Shown: positions 1-8,094 of the stretch, in pieces | Position numbering within the stretch: position 1 is the stretch's first letter | Layout of the letters: each line of letters opens with the position of its first letter | DNA from: an uncultured Cyclobacteriaceae bacterium | Lineage (GTDB): Bacteria > Bacteroidota > Bacteroidia > Cytophagales > Cyclobacteriaceae | Length of the DNA: 46,195 bases | NCBI GenBank assembly: GCA_937958005.1 | Contig: CALGOB010000047.1 | Location: 1-46,195, forward strand | Direction: 5' to 3' | Made by a program: the position numbers and the translations under genes | Notes under the pieces: generated by a model | Database searches by the model: none | Told to the model about the DNA's origin: nothing | Seen by the model: the letters and a program-made list of their open reading frames with translations, nothing else

Positions 1-67
1 CTAAAGGATGAACAGGATTAATTTGAGTTGGGCTTACTTTTTAATAATTATCAACTTTCTTTGCGGT

Positions 68-826
68 ATGAGAAAACCAGTAAGTAAAAACGAAAATGAA
101 ATGATCTTTGGGATCAGAGCTTTAATTGAATCAATCAAGGCTGGGAAGACCATTGACAAAGTTTTTACTCAAAAAGGGATCAGTAATCCCCTGCTTGGTG
201 AACTCCATCAGTTGATAGCAGAAAGAGATATCCCAAATGCTAAGGTACCTATAGAAAAATTAAACCGTATTACACGTAAAAACCATCAAGGGGCTATTGG
301 TTTTGTTTCACCAGTTGATTTTGTTCCATTAGAAAATGTGATCATGAATACCTATGAAAAAGGAGAGGATCCTTTTTTTATTGTTCTGGATAGAATTACT
401 GATGTTAGAAATTTTGGGGCGATAGTAAGAACGGCAGAATGTGCTGGAGCTCATGCAGTATTAGTTCCTACAAAAGGGGCGGCTCAAATAGGGGCAGATG
501 CTATGAAAACCTCTGCAGGAGCTTTAAACTACCTACCTGTCTGTAGAGAGAATAACTTAAAAGAAGCGATAAATCAACTAAAGGAAAGTGGCTTAAAAAT
601 AATTGCTTGCACAGAAAAATCTGATCATGATGTTTACCAAGAGGATTTGTCAGGGCCATTAGCCGTTATTATGGGTTCTGAGGAAGATGGAGTATCTCCT
701 GCATACCTCAAGTTGTGCGACAGTTCTGTAAGCATCCCCATGAGGGGTAAAATTGATTCGTTAAATGTTTCTGTAGCTACTTCAGTAATAGCTTATGAGG
801 CTTTAAGACAAAGAGGGCTAAAGTAA
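68..826 (+). CDS. rlmB: 23S rRNA (guanosine-2'-O)-methyltransferase RlmB, TrmH/SPOUT family
   Basis: SAM-dependent methyltransferase expected to 2'-O-methylate a guanosine of 23S rRNA (G2251 in E. coli). The N-terminal part (about residues 12-80, from MIFGIRALIESI) matches the L30e-like RNA-binding substrate domain. The SPOUT catalytic domain follows with all three TrmH motifs: LDRITDVRNFGAIVRTAE (motif 1, about 107-124), IMGSEEDGVSP (motif 2), and IPMRGKIDSLNVSVATS (motif 3), whose chain threads the trefoil knot. I start at the ATG at 68, giving 252 residues; the frame is open further upstream to position 8 but that adds a hydrophobic stretch foreign to the family. Met12 (MIFGIRAL) is an alternative start. 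The 3' end overlaps the convergent manC by 9 bp. Confidence 0.92.
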   Translation: MRKPVSKNENEMIFGIRALIESIKAGKTIDKVFTQKGISNPLLGELHQLIAERDIPNAKVPIEKLNRITRKNHQGAIGFVSPVDFVPLENVIMNTYEKGEDPFFIVLDRITDVRNFGAIVRTAECAGAHAVLVPTKGAAQIGADAMKTSAGALNYLPVCRENNLKEAINQLKESGLKIIACTEKSDHDVYQEDLSGPLAVIMGSEEDGVSPAYLKLCDSSVSIPMRGKIDSLNVSVATSVIAYEALRQRGLK

Positions 827-1891
827 ACCCTCTCCTTTTTTCTCTTTTACATCTGCGACAAACTCCCGAAATTTAGATTCTGCATCTTTTTTGCAGATGA
901 CTAATACGTCATCAAAATCTGCGACTAGAAAACCGTCTAAATCCTGTGCGATGATTAATTTGTCTGAATTTGCCCTGAAATAATTATTTTTACTGTTATA
1001 TAAAATAGTCTCAGCTTCTAAAACATTATTATCTTCATCTTTGTCCTTGATTTCATGTAAAGAATCCCAGCTACCAAGATCTGACCAACCAAAGTCACCC
1101 AAAACGACATAAACATCGTCAGATTTTTCCATGACACCAAAATCAATTGAAATACTCTTGCATTGCGTATAGGCAGATTGAATAAAATCCCTTTCTCCTT
1201 CTTCAAAAAAGTGACCGCTTCCTTCTTCAAAAATATTGGCAAGATCAGGCATATTCTTTTCAAAAGCTTTGACAATAGCGTTGATTGACCAAATAAAGAT
1301 TCCTGCATTCCACACAAAATCGCCACTCTCTAAGAATTTTTGAGCAATTTTCAACTCAGGCTTCTCTGTGAATGTTTTTACTTTTTTTACCGTTTCGGAA
1401 CTATCAAGAAATTGAATATATCCATAACCTGTCTCAGGTCTGTTTGGTTTGATCCCTACTGTCATCAAATTGTGGTTTCCTTTTGCGGCAGAAACAGCAT
1501 CATTGATGACTTGTTGAAATTTACGATCGCCAAAAATAGTATGGTCAGATGGAGAAATAACCATAACGGCATTTGGGTTCTTCTTTCGTATCTTATAAGC
1601 CGCATAAGCAATGCAAGGAGCGGTGTTCCTTTTGATTGGTTCAGATAATACTTGATGGCTATTAATATTAGGTAATTGTTCCATGATGATTTCTTCATAA
1701 ATCTCATTAGAAACGATTAATATATTTTCTTCAGGGACTATTTCTGCAAAACGGTCATAAGTTAATTGTAATAAACTCTTTCCAATTCCTAAAACATCTA
1801 AGAATTGCTTGGGTTTCTTTTCTCTACTGAATGGCCAGAAACGGGTACCAGTACCGCCCGCCATAATTACTGCATAAATGTCCTTGTTCAT
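818..1891 (-). CDS. manC: Mannose-1-phosphate guanylyltransferase
   Basis: Cytoplasmic nucleotidyltransferase making GDP-mannose from GTP and mannose-1-phosphate for surface polysaccharide or glycan synthesis. The N-terminus carries the nucleotide-binding signature MAGGTGTRFWPFSREKKPKQ; VISPSDHTI holds the metal-binding Asp, and FTEKPE and WNAGIFIW are the sugar-phosphate-binding segments of this family. Length (357 residues) fits the single-domain Bacteroidota form without a C-terminal isomerase cupin, so phosphomannose isomerase must be encoded elsewhere. Two adjacent Met codons exist; I take the second (1891) and 1894 is equally possible. It stands alone, convergent with rlmB and divergent from recQ across about 200 bp. 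Confidence 0.93.
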   Translation of the reverse strand: MNKDIYAVIMAGGTGTRFWPFSREKKPKQFLDVLGIGKSLLQLTYDRFAEIVPEENILIVSNEIYEEIIMEQLPNINSHQVLSEPIKRNTAPCIAYAAYKIRKKNPNAVMVISPSDHTIFGDRKFQQVINDAVSAAKGNHNLMTVGIKPNRPETGYGYIQFLDSSETVKKVKTFTEKPELKIAQKFLESGDFVWNAGIFIWSINAIVKAFEKNMPDLANIFEEGSGHFFEEGERDFIQSAYTQCKSISIDFGVMEKSDDVYVVLGDFGWSDLGSWDSLHEIKDKDEDNNVLEAETILYNSKNNYFRANSDKLIIAQDLDGFLVADFDDVLVICKKDAESKFREFVADVKEKKGEGLL

Positions 1892-2097
1892 CAATAAAAA
1901 GTCTTACTTAGTTATTATGCTGTAAATGTAAGTGAAATAAAGCGTACCTTTAATTAATAATCGAGATGAAAGAGCGTTTTAGAGATACTAAATTAAAGTC
2001 AGTGCCCTAGAAATAGCAATTGTTTAACATTTTTAGTAAATTGATACAAGGGACTGAGTATTATTTTAAAACATTCATTTAATTTCGTAGTGGAGTT

Positions 2098-4278
2098 ATG
2101 GAATTATATAGCGAAGTACAGATAAAAGACCGTTTAAAAGAAGTATTCGGTTACGGGAAGTTTAGGGGAAATCAAGAAAAGATCATACTTAATACCCTTT
2201 CAGGTAGGAATACCTTTGTGATCATGCCAACTGGAGCAGGTAAGTCCCTATGCTACCAATTACCGGCTATTATCAAGGAGGGTACGGCCATTGTAATCTC
2301 CCCACTCATTGCACTTATGAAGAATCAAGTAGATCAAATGAATGCGGTAGGCATTCATGCGAGATTCCTTAATTCTACTTTGTCAAAAGGTGAAATGACA
2401 AAGGTTAAAAATGATACTTTGGCAGGGAAGGTAAAATTACTTTATGTTGCCCCTGAATCTTTAACAAAAGAAGAAAACATAGAATTTCTTAAACGTGCCA
2501 ACCTTTCGTTTGTCGCTATAGATGAAGCTCATTGTATATCTGAATGGGGACATGATTTCAGACCTGAATATAGAAGAATCAAGGGAATTATAGGTCAGAT
2601 TGCCAATATACCCATCATTGCACTTACGGCAACAGCGACCCCAAAGGTACAACTGGATATCCAGAAGAACCTAAATATGGAGGAGGCAGATCTATTTAAG
2701 AGCTCTTTTAATAGGACTAATCTCTATTATGAAGTTAGACCTAAAAAGGAAGCTAAAAAACAGTTAGTGCGTTTTATTAAAGAACGTAAAGGAAAAGCAG
2801 GAATCATTTATTGTCTGAGTAGAAAGAAAGTCCAAGAGATTGCAGACTTTCTGAAAGTCAATGATGTAAGAGCTGCACCTTATCATGCTGGTTTAGACAG
2901 TGCCCAGCGTATGAAAAACCAAGACGATTTCTTAAATGAAGAAGTAGATGTAATAGTGGCCACTATTGCTTTTGGTATGGGTATAGATAAACCTGATGTA
3001 AGATTTGTAGTTCATTATGATGCCCCTAAGTCTATTGAAGGATATTATCAAGAAACTGGAAGAGCTGGGAGAGATGGGATAGACGGGCATTGTTTGATGT
3101 TCTATTCTTACAATGATATCATCAAGCTTGAAAAATTTAACAAAGATAAAACGGTAGCTGAGCGGGAAAATGCCAAATTCCTTTTGGATGAAGTAGCCAG
3201 TTATGCTGATTCCTCAGTCTGTAGAAGGAAACAATTACTGCATTATTTTGGAGAAGAATATAAAGAAGGAAAATGTGGGATGTGCGATAATTGTAAGCAC
3301 CCAAAAGAACAATTTGACGGAACAGAAGAAATACAAAATGTAATTCTAGCAGTAGAACAAACTGATGAGCGTTTTTCAATTGAACATTTAGTAAATGTTT
3401 TAAGAGGAATAGAAAGTCAGCATGTGAAAAGCTATGACCATAATAAAATACCTATATATGGTGTAGGGTCTGAAGAAAGTGAGATATTCTGGAGATCAGT
3501 AGTGAGGCAATCTTTGTTGAATGAATTTATTGCAAAGGATATTGAAAATATAGGTATTTTAAAAGTTACGGATAAAGGAAGAGACTACTTGGTAAAGCCA
3601 TTTCCAATGGAGCTCTCCAAAGATCATGAATATATTCCAGATCAAGAAGAAGAGGAATCTGAGAATGTGAAATTAGATACCAAAGCTTACGATACAAATT
3701 TATTTGAAATATTAAAAGGAGTAAGAAAGAAACTAGCTAAGAGAAAAGAATTACCTCCGTTTGTTATTTTTCAAGACCCTTCTCTTGAAGAAATGGCCAC
3801 TATTTACCCAACAACCAAACAAGAGCTTGCCCAAGTAAATGGAGTTGGAATGGGGAAAGTATCTAAATTTGGGAAGCCTTTTTTAGAAGCAATCGGGAAA
3901 TATGTAGAAGAAAATGATATTACAACTGCTGCTGATGTAGTTATTAAGTCTTCTGCCAATAAATCAAAGCTGAAGGTTTTTATTATTCAACAAATAGATA
4001 GAAAAATAGACCTGGAAGAAATAGCAGAATCTCAGAATTTAGACGTTGCTAAACTGATCACTGAAATAGAGAATATTTGTTATTCAGGAACTAAGTTGAA
4101 TCTAGATTACTACATAGACCATGTTTTAGACGAAGAAAGACAGGATGACATCTATGATTATTTCTTAAGTACGGATACAGATGCAATGGATGAGGCGATG
4201 GATGAGTTAGGAGATGATTATACTGAAGAGGAAGTGCGCCTGATGAGAATCAAGTTTATGTCTGAATATGCTAATTAG
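2098..4278 (+). CDS. recQ: ATP-dependent DNA helicase RecQ
   Basis: 3'-5' SF2 helicase for recombination and fork repair. Walker A is MPTGAGKSLCYQLP (Lys49), the DEAH box is IDEAHCISEWGHDFRPEY (about 141-158), and motif VI is YYQETGRAGRDG (about 320-335). The zinc-binding Cys cluster begins at SVCRRKQLLHYF and ends CGMCDNC (about 377-403), followed by the RQC winged helix and an HRDC domain (VIFQDPSLEEMATIYP region, about 560-630). An acidic C-terminal extension of about 90 residues goes beyond the E. coli protein and is common in the Bacteroidota version, which is about 700-730 residues. The 5' flank contains TAATTTCG, a near match to the Bacteroidota -7 box. Confidence 0.96.
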   Translation: MELYSEVQIKDRLKEVFGYGKFRGNQEKIILNTLSGRNTFVIMPTGAGKSLCYQLPAIIKEGTAIVISPLIALMKNQVDQMNAVGIHARFLNSTLSKGEMTKVKNDTLAGKVKLLYVAPESLTKEENIEFLKRANLSFVAIDEAHCISEWGHDFRPEYRRIKGIIGQIANIPIIALTATATPKVQLDIQKNLNMEEADLFKSSFNRTNLYYEVRPKKEAKKQLVRFIKERKGKAGIIYCLSRKKVQEIADFLKVNDVRAAPYHAGLDSAQRMKNQDDFLNEEVDVIVATIAFGMGIDKPDVRFVVHYDAPKSIEGYYQETGRAGRDGIDGHCLMFYSYNDIIKLEKFNKDKTVAERENAKFLLDEVASYADSSVCRRKQLLHYFGEEYKEGKCGMCDNCKHPKEQFDGTEEIQNVILAVEQTDERFSIEHLVNVLRGIESQHVKSYDHNKIPIYGVGSEESEIFWRSVVRQSLLNEFIAKDIENIGILKVTDKGRDYLVKPFPMELSKDHEYIPDQEEEESENVKLDTKAYDTNLFEILKGVRKKLAKRKELPPFVIFQDPSLEEMATIYPTTKQELAQVNGVGMGKVSKFGKPFLEAIGKYVEENDITTAADVVIKSSANKSKLKVFIIQQIDRKIDLEEIAESQNLDVAKLITEIENICYSGTKLNLDYYIDHVLDEERQDDIYDYFLSTDTDAMDEAMDELGDDYTEEEVRLMRIKFMSEYAN

Positions 4279-4310
4279 AACTTGTCCATAAAGTCAATCC
4301 CTCGCCTACA

Positions 4311-4333
4311 ATTGTGTCTCCACAATCGTTTTG
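4311..4333 (+). terminator. Possible weak terminator hairpin after recQ
   Basis: Arms ATTGTG (4311-4316) and CACAAT (4321-4326) enclose a TCTC loop and are followed by CGTTTTG. The 6-bp stem lies 33 bp after the recQ stop. The T run is short, so the terminator call is tentative. Confidence 0.3.
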
Positions 4334-4492
4334 CGCTACATAGGAAGAATTTGCGAAGACACAAACTCTTGCAGGAACCTACATTATAGACAGACTCTGA
4401 TTAGATGCTAGACACATATAATTAGACTTACACACATCTAAACTGAATATAAACCCCCAAGGAGTATTAATTTCCTAGTAATCCGCCTCAAA

Positions 4493-4613
4493 TGCTATTA
4501 AGTTAATGTATTTGTATGGGGCTCCCTTTCAGGTCGGGCTTTCGTGGTTACATGGTAACCTACTCTATCCCTAGCCCGGGTCTCTACTCTGATTTTACGT
4601 TAGCTTAATAGGG
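4493..4613. repeat. Palindromic repeat, family A/B (copy A)
   Basis: The left end TGCTATTAAGTTAA is answered by TTAGCTTAATAG at 4600-4611 as an imperfect terminal inverted repeat. Inside, CGGGCTTTCG on the left and CTATCCCTAGCCCG on the right flank an apical hairpin GGTTAC (4546-4551), ATG, GTAACC (4555-4560). The same layout with the same ends occurs at 30280-30405, but there the apical stem is CTTTTTCT/AGAAAAAG. The flank at about 4450-4478 (AGTATTAATTTCCTAG) weakly resembles the left end of the 111-bp R repeat. No coding capacity. The form recalls REP-type palindromes, but that link is inference. Confidence 0.7.
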
Positions 4614-4702
4614 TTGACGTTACCCTATCATCATATGACAACTGATCAAGAGATAAATCTGTGGAGAAAAAACGCTAGACTCACTTTGACAATCAAACTA
4701 TT

Positions 4703-4888
4703 TTTAACCCGAATGATGCAATAGAAATTTGATGCAAACCATAACTAACAGTCATTTAGCCACTTAAATCCTAATTTTCTACTCACCATAATAGAGACTA
4801 TGTCTGCGCTGCAAATCAGAATTTAAGCAGCTATCTAACAGCTATTTATGATTTTCTCTTAAAAGTCTAATGCATCATTCGGGGTAAA
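4703..4888. mobile_element. MITE-like element E1 with terminal inverted repeats
   Basis: A 23-bp terminus at 4703-4725 (core CCCGAATGATGCA) is repeated inverted at 4866-4888 with 21 of 23 positions matching. The 186-bp element has no coding capacity. A shorter relative at 35822-35925 shares both ends and the inner sequence TAACTAACAGTCAT but lacks about 82 bp of the middle. The right terminus ends 35 bp before the lanthipeptide precursor start, so the element forms that gene's whole upstream region. No clear target-site duplication is visible, and no transposase using these ends is in the window. Confidence 0.75.
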
Positions 4889-4923
4889 CAAATATGATAT
4901 GAGGGAGCATGAAAGCAATAAAT

Positions 4924-5133
4924 ATGAATAAGTTAAAATTAGAACAGTTAAAAATAAGCAGTTTTACTACTGCACTGGATAAGGAATCAATCCGGATTTT
5001 AAAGGGTGTGGAACAATCAATAGATTTTTGCATTCCCAGAACAGAAGAAAAAAAATATGCCGTCCAATCAGTTCCTATTATTAACTGCGATCAGACTGGT
5101 TGTGTAACATGCGACTCAGTCGCTATTCAATAG
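4924..5133 (+). CDS. Putative pinensin-type class I lanthipeptide precursor (orphan)
   Basis: Small RiPP precursor of 69 residues. The leader MNKLKLEQLKISSFTTALDK resembles the conserved leader of pinensin-like lanthipeptide precursors of Bacteroidota (LKLxxLKVxSFVTxLD as I recall it). A probable leader end is near LKGV (about 27-29), where relatives usually have a double Gly. The putative core holds Cys36, Cys55, Cys60 and Cys63 with Ser/Thr at 40, 49, 58, 62 and 65, so thioether rings could form in the C-terminal CDQTGCVTCDS segment. I prefer the ATG at 4924 because it begins the leader motif; an in-frame ATG at 4909 would add five residues. No LanB dehydratase, LanC cyclase, protease or transporter is in this window. 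A MITE-like element ends 35 bp upstream. Confidence 0.72.
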   Translation: MNKLKLEQLKISSFTTALDKESIRILKGVEQSIDFCIPRTEEKKYAVQSVPIINCDQTGCVTCDSVAIQ

Positions 5134-5249
5134 GAGTTAACAACTAATATTTGAGCGGGAGGAAAAATCTTACTTAATTATTTAATCATCATTCGTTTAT
5201 ATCACGAAAGTCATGATAGCAATTGCTTACTTTGGTTTAGTTTAGCCAT

Positions 5250-5846
5250 ATGTTATTGAGTTATCATACTAAAGGAATGAAAGAGGCTGGTTGCGACGAG
5301 GCAGGTAGAGGATGCTTGGCTGGTCCAGTTGTAGCTGCTGCTGTCATTATACCTGAAGACTTTCAACATAAAGTGCTCAACGATTCTAAGCAACTCAATG
5401 AGAAAACGCGATATGGGTTAGTGGATGAAATAAAAGAGCAAGCTATTGCTTGGGCTGTTGGTGTTGTAGATCATCAAGAAATAGATCAGATCAACATATT
5501 GAATGCATCCTTTCTGGCCATGCACCGGGCACTTGACCAATTGCATACAAAAGCCAATCATATCTTAGTTGATGGAAATCGATTTAAAAACTATGGAAAG
5601 ATTCCTCATTCATGTATAATCAAAGGGGATGGCAAGTATTTATCTATCGCAGCTGCTTCTGTATTAGCCAAGACCTATCGAGATGATTTTATGAAGGACT
5701 TATCAAAGAAGTTTCCCCAATACGCTTGGGAAACAAATTATGGTTACCCAACCAAGGCACATAGAGCAGCAATCAAGGAGCATGGCCCTACTCCATTTCA
5801 TAGAATGTCTTTCCAGCTTTTACCCAAGCAAATAGAATTGTTTTAG
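5250..5846 (+). CDS. rnhB: Ribonuclease HII
   Basis: Endonuclease that nicks 5' of ribonucleotides embedded in DNA and removes RNA from RNA-DNA hybrids. The DEAGRG motif supplies Asp16 and Glu17, ILVDGN supplies Asp108, and [20 protein letters not shown] supplies the last acidic residue (about 145) of the DEDD site. The segment NYGYPTKAH is the usual C-terminal family signature. Length (198 residues) is typical. The ATG at 5250 is used; Met10 is an alternative because the family core begins at about residue 12. The gene stands alone between the lanthipeptide precursor and gcvT, with a 283-bp gap downstream in which only a gcvT promoter was seen. Confidence 0.95.
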   Translation: MLLSYHTKGMKEAGCDEAGRGCLAGPVVAAAVIIPEDFQHKVLNDSKQLNEKTRYGLVDEIKEQAIAWAVGVVDHQEIDQINILNASFLAMHRALDQLHTKANHILVDGNRFKNYGKIPHSCIIKGDGKYLSIAAASVLAKTYRDDFMKDLSKKFPQYAWETNYGYPTKAHRAAIKEHGPTPFHRMSFQLLPKQIELF

Positions 5847-6092
5847 TTTGAATTTGAGGATGAATCTTCAGGTATTATTTTTCTCATAACTCACAAATTG
5901 GATCTCAATTCTATTTCATAAAGCTAGTATCCCTGCTAAAGCGTGCATGAGATACACAAGAATCAAATCCATGAGCTAATAATTTCCAGGAACCTAATTT
6001 CTTCAAAATATAAGTACAGCAAAGAGCCTAATACTCGTTGCGAGTTCGGCGAATTACTATCCTCTATAGATATTAAAATTCACTTTTTAAGC

Positions 6093-6100
6093 TACATTTG
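6093..6100 (+). promoter_or_regulatory. Bacteroidota -7 box (TACATTTG) for gcvT
   Basis: TACATTTG matches the TAnnTTTG consensus exactly and lies 29 bp before the gcvT start, which would give a short leader. No good -33 TTTG is visible. No glycine-riboswitch-like sequence was seen in this gap. Confidence 0.5.
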
Positions 6101-6129
6101 TGGCCAACTGAACCCTAAATGATTAATTA

Positions 6130-7221
6130 ATGGAAGCAAAAGATATTGCATTAAATGATGTACACATCCAACTAGGAGGTAAAATGGTCCCTTTTGCAGG
6201 TTATAATATGCCTGTTAGATATTCTTCTGATATAGAGGAACATAAATGTGTAAGAGAAAAAGTAGGTGTTTTTGATGTTTCTCATATGGGTGAATTTTTT
6301 GTCTCTGGGGCAGGTGCTTTAAACTTGATTCAAAAAGTAACCAGTAATGATGCTTCCAAGCTTACAATAGGGCAAGCACAATATTCTTGTTTTCCAAATG
6401 AAACTGGAGGCATTGTGGATGATCTTATTGTCTATAAATTAGGAGATGATGAGTACATGTTAGTAGTAAATGCTTCTAACATAGACAAAGACTGGAACTG
6501 GGTCAAAAAACAGCAAACTGAGGATGTTACTTTAACCAATGCATCTGATGCATATTGCTTATTTGCCGTTCAAGGGCCTGAGGCAATAAAAACCTTACAA
6601 AAGATTACAGATGTCGCTTTAAATGATATTAAATTCTACACTTTCACTAAAGGTAAAATAGGTGGGATTGATGACGTCATCATTTCTGCTACTGGCTATA
6701 CTGGGGAAGCTGGTTTTGAATTATATGTATTGGCAGAAGATGCTAAAAAGCTTTGGGCTAAGGTTTTTGAGGCTGGTGCTGAATTTGGGATACAGCCTAT
6801 CGGCCTGGGTGCAAGAGATACCTTACGATTAGAAATGGGCTATTGTCTATATGGGAATGATATAGATGATACTACTAGTCCCCTAGAAGCTGGCCTAGGT
6901 TGGATCACAAAATTCTCAAAAGAATTCACAAATAGTGAAGCTTTGAAAAAGCAAAAAGAAGCTGGTGTTTCTAAAAGACTTGTTGGTTTTGAGCTTAATG
7001 ATAAAGGTATCCCTAGAAAAGATTATGATATTTTGAATTTAGATGAAAAGGTAATAGGAAGGGTGACTTCTGGTACTATGTCCCCTTCTTTGAGTAAGGG
7101 AATAGGCATGGGCTATGTAGAGTTTGGCCAACATAAATCAGGCACAGAAATCTTGATTGCTGTTAGAAATAAAAAATTAAAAGCAACTATTGTAAAATTG
7201 CCAATATATAAAAAAGGCTAA
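6130..7221 (+). CDS. gcvT: Aminomethyltransferase, glycine cleavage system T protein
   Basis: T protein of the glycine cleavage complex: transfers the methylene group from the aminomethyl-lipoyl H protein to tetrahydrofolate, releasing ammonia. Family landmarks are VGVFDVSHMGEFFVSG near residue 50, GATGYTGEAGFELY-like sequence (here SATGYTGEAGFELYVL, about 186-201), and GLGARDTLRLEMGYCLYGND (about 227-246) in the folate-binding core, with the C-terminal barrel ending in VKLPIYKKG. Length (363 residues) is normal. The genes for H, P and L proteins are not here, as usual in Bacteroidota where gcvT is separate. comB follows 26 bp downstream on the same strand, so the two may be co-transcribed. 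Confidence 0.95.
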   Translation: MEAKDIALNDVHIQLGGKMVPFAGYNMPVRYSSDIEEHKCVREKVGVFDVSHMGEFFVSGAGALNLIQKVTSNDASKLTIGQAQYSCFPNETGGIVDDLIVYKLGDDEYMLVVNASNIDKDWNWVKKQQTEDVTLTNASDAYCLFAVQGPEAIKTLQKITDVALNDIKFYTFTKGKIGGIDDVIISATGYTGEAGFELYVLAEDAKKLWAKVFEAGAEFGIQPIGLGARDTLRLEMGYCLYGNDIDDTTSPLEAGLGWITKFSKEFTNSEALKKQKEAGVSKRLVGFELNDKGIPRKDYDILNLDEKVIGRVTSGTMSPSLSKGIGMGYVEFGQHKSGTEILIAVRNKKLKATIVKLPIYKKG

Positions 7222-7247
7222 ATCATCAAATATTTGACCCCGTTTTT

Positions 7248-7958
7248 ATGAGCAGGAATGTAACTGTTTGTCTTACCCCAGAATTAATCCACTTAGAAGA
7301 TCTTAGTGGAAAACTAGTAATTGTAGTAGATATATTTCGTGCTACTTCATGCATGGTGGCGGGAATGGCATCTGGTATTCAAAGTATCACTCCGGTAGCC
7401 ACTGTAGAAGAATGCCTAACCTTAAAAAGCAATGGGTATATTAGTGCCGGAGAAAGAGGGGGAGTGAAAATTCCTGAGTTTCATTTAGGTAATTCTCCTT
7501 TTGATTACATGCAACCTTCTTTAAAAGGAAAGAAAATTGCTACTACTACTACTAATGGTACTTTAGCGATTAAAAAATCTGCAGAAGCCGATGAAATCGT
7601 AATTGGTAGTTTTTTGAATTTCAGCTCAGTCAAAGACCATATAAAATCCTCTGATAAAGATGTCATCATTCATTGTGCTGGATGGAAAGGTTCTTTTAAT
7701 TTAGAAGATACTACTTTTGCTGGCGGCCTTTTAAAGGAATTATCAAAGGAATTGTCTTTCCAGTCAGATGCATCTTTTATGGCCTGTCAACTTTGGGAAA
7801 AGTCTAAAGAAGGAGGTTTATATAACTTTCTAATGAAGTCTGCCCATGCAAATAGGTTAGCTGGCATGGGTATAGAAAAAGATTTGGCCTACTGCTGCCA
7901 GCTTGATGAATTTAATATCCTTCCCAAGATTGTTGGGGAGGATATTATTACCTGTTAA
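7248..7958 (+). CDS. comB: 2-phosphosulfolactate phosphatase family protein (ComB-like)
   Basis: Member of the ComB family, named for Mg-dependent hydrolysis of 2-phosphosulfolactate to sulfolactate in coenzyme M synthesis. Visible family signatures are VIVVDIFRATSCMVAGMASG (about 24-43), SAGERGGVKIPEFHLGNSPF (about 66-85) and TTTTNGTLAI (about 100-109). Length (236 residues) is typical. Bacteroidota do not make coenzyme M, so the substrate here is uncertain; a role in sulfolactate metabolism would be an inference. The stop codon lies within the left arm of the palindromic element at 7954-8088. Confidence 0.85.
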   Translation: MSRNVTVCLTPELIHLEDLSGKLVIVVDIFRATSCMVAGMASGIQSITPVATVEECLTLKSNGYISAGERGGVKIPEFHLGNSPFDYMQPSLKGKKIATTTTNGTLAIKKSAEADEIVIGSFLNFSSVKDHIKSSDKDVIIHCAGWKGSFNLEDTTFAGGLLKELSKELSFQSDASFMACQLWEKSKEGGLYNFLMKSAHANRLAGMGIEKDLAYCCQLDEFNILPKIVGEDIITC

Positions 7959-8088
7959 CTAAAGATTATCACAGTTGATTTTGTATACCTAACACATCTG
8001 ACCAACTTCTCTAGTTTAAGTGATCTGTGGGGACACAGATCAAGGCGATATTTCTACAATAAATAAACCGTGATAATGTCTACTTAAC
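7954..8088. repeat. Palindromic element D with central hairpin
   Basis: The outer arms GTTAACTAAAGATTATCAC (7954-7972) and its partner at 8070-8088 match at 16 of 19 positions when inverted. In the middle, TGATCTGTG (8021-8029) and CACAGATCA (8034-8042) form a perfect 9-bp stem with a GGGA loop. The element fills the gap between comB and the convergent secreted-protein gene, so it may also stop transcription from both sides, although no T run follows the central stem. Confidence 0.55.
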
Positions 8089-8094
8089 AAGTAA

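Noticed and set aside
4279-5249. CRISPR array or tRNA genes in the repeat-rich gap
   Set aside because: Repeats are palindromic elements of different kinds, not equal-length repeats with spacers, and no tRNA cloverleaf pattern was found.
5847-6129. Glycine riboswitch before gcvT
   Set aside because: No conserved glycine-aptamer core could be recognised; only a -7 promoter box is visible.
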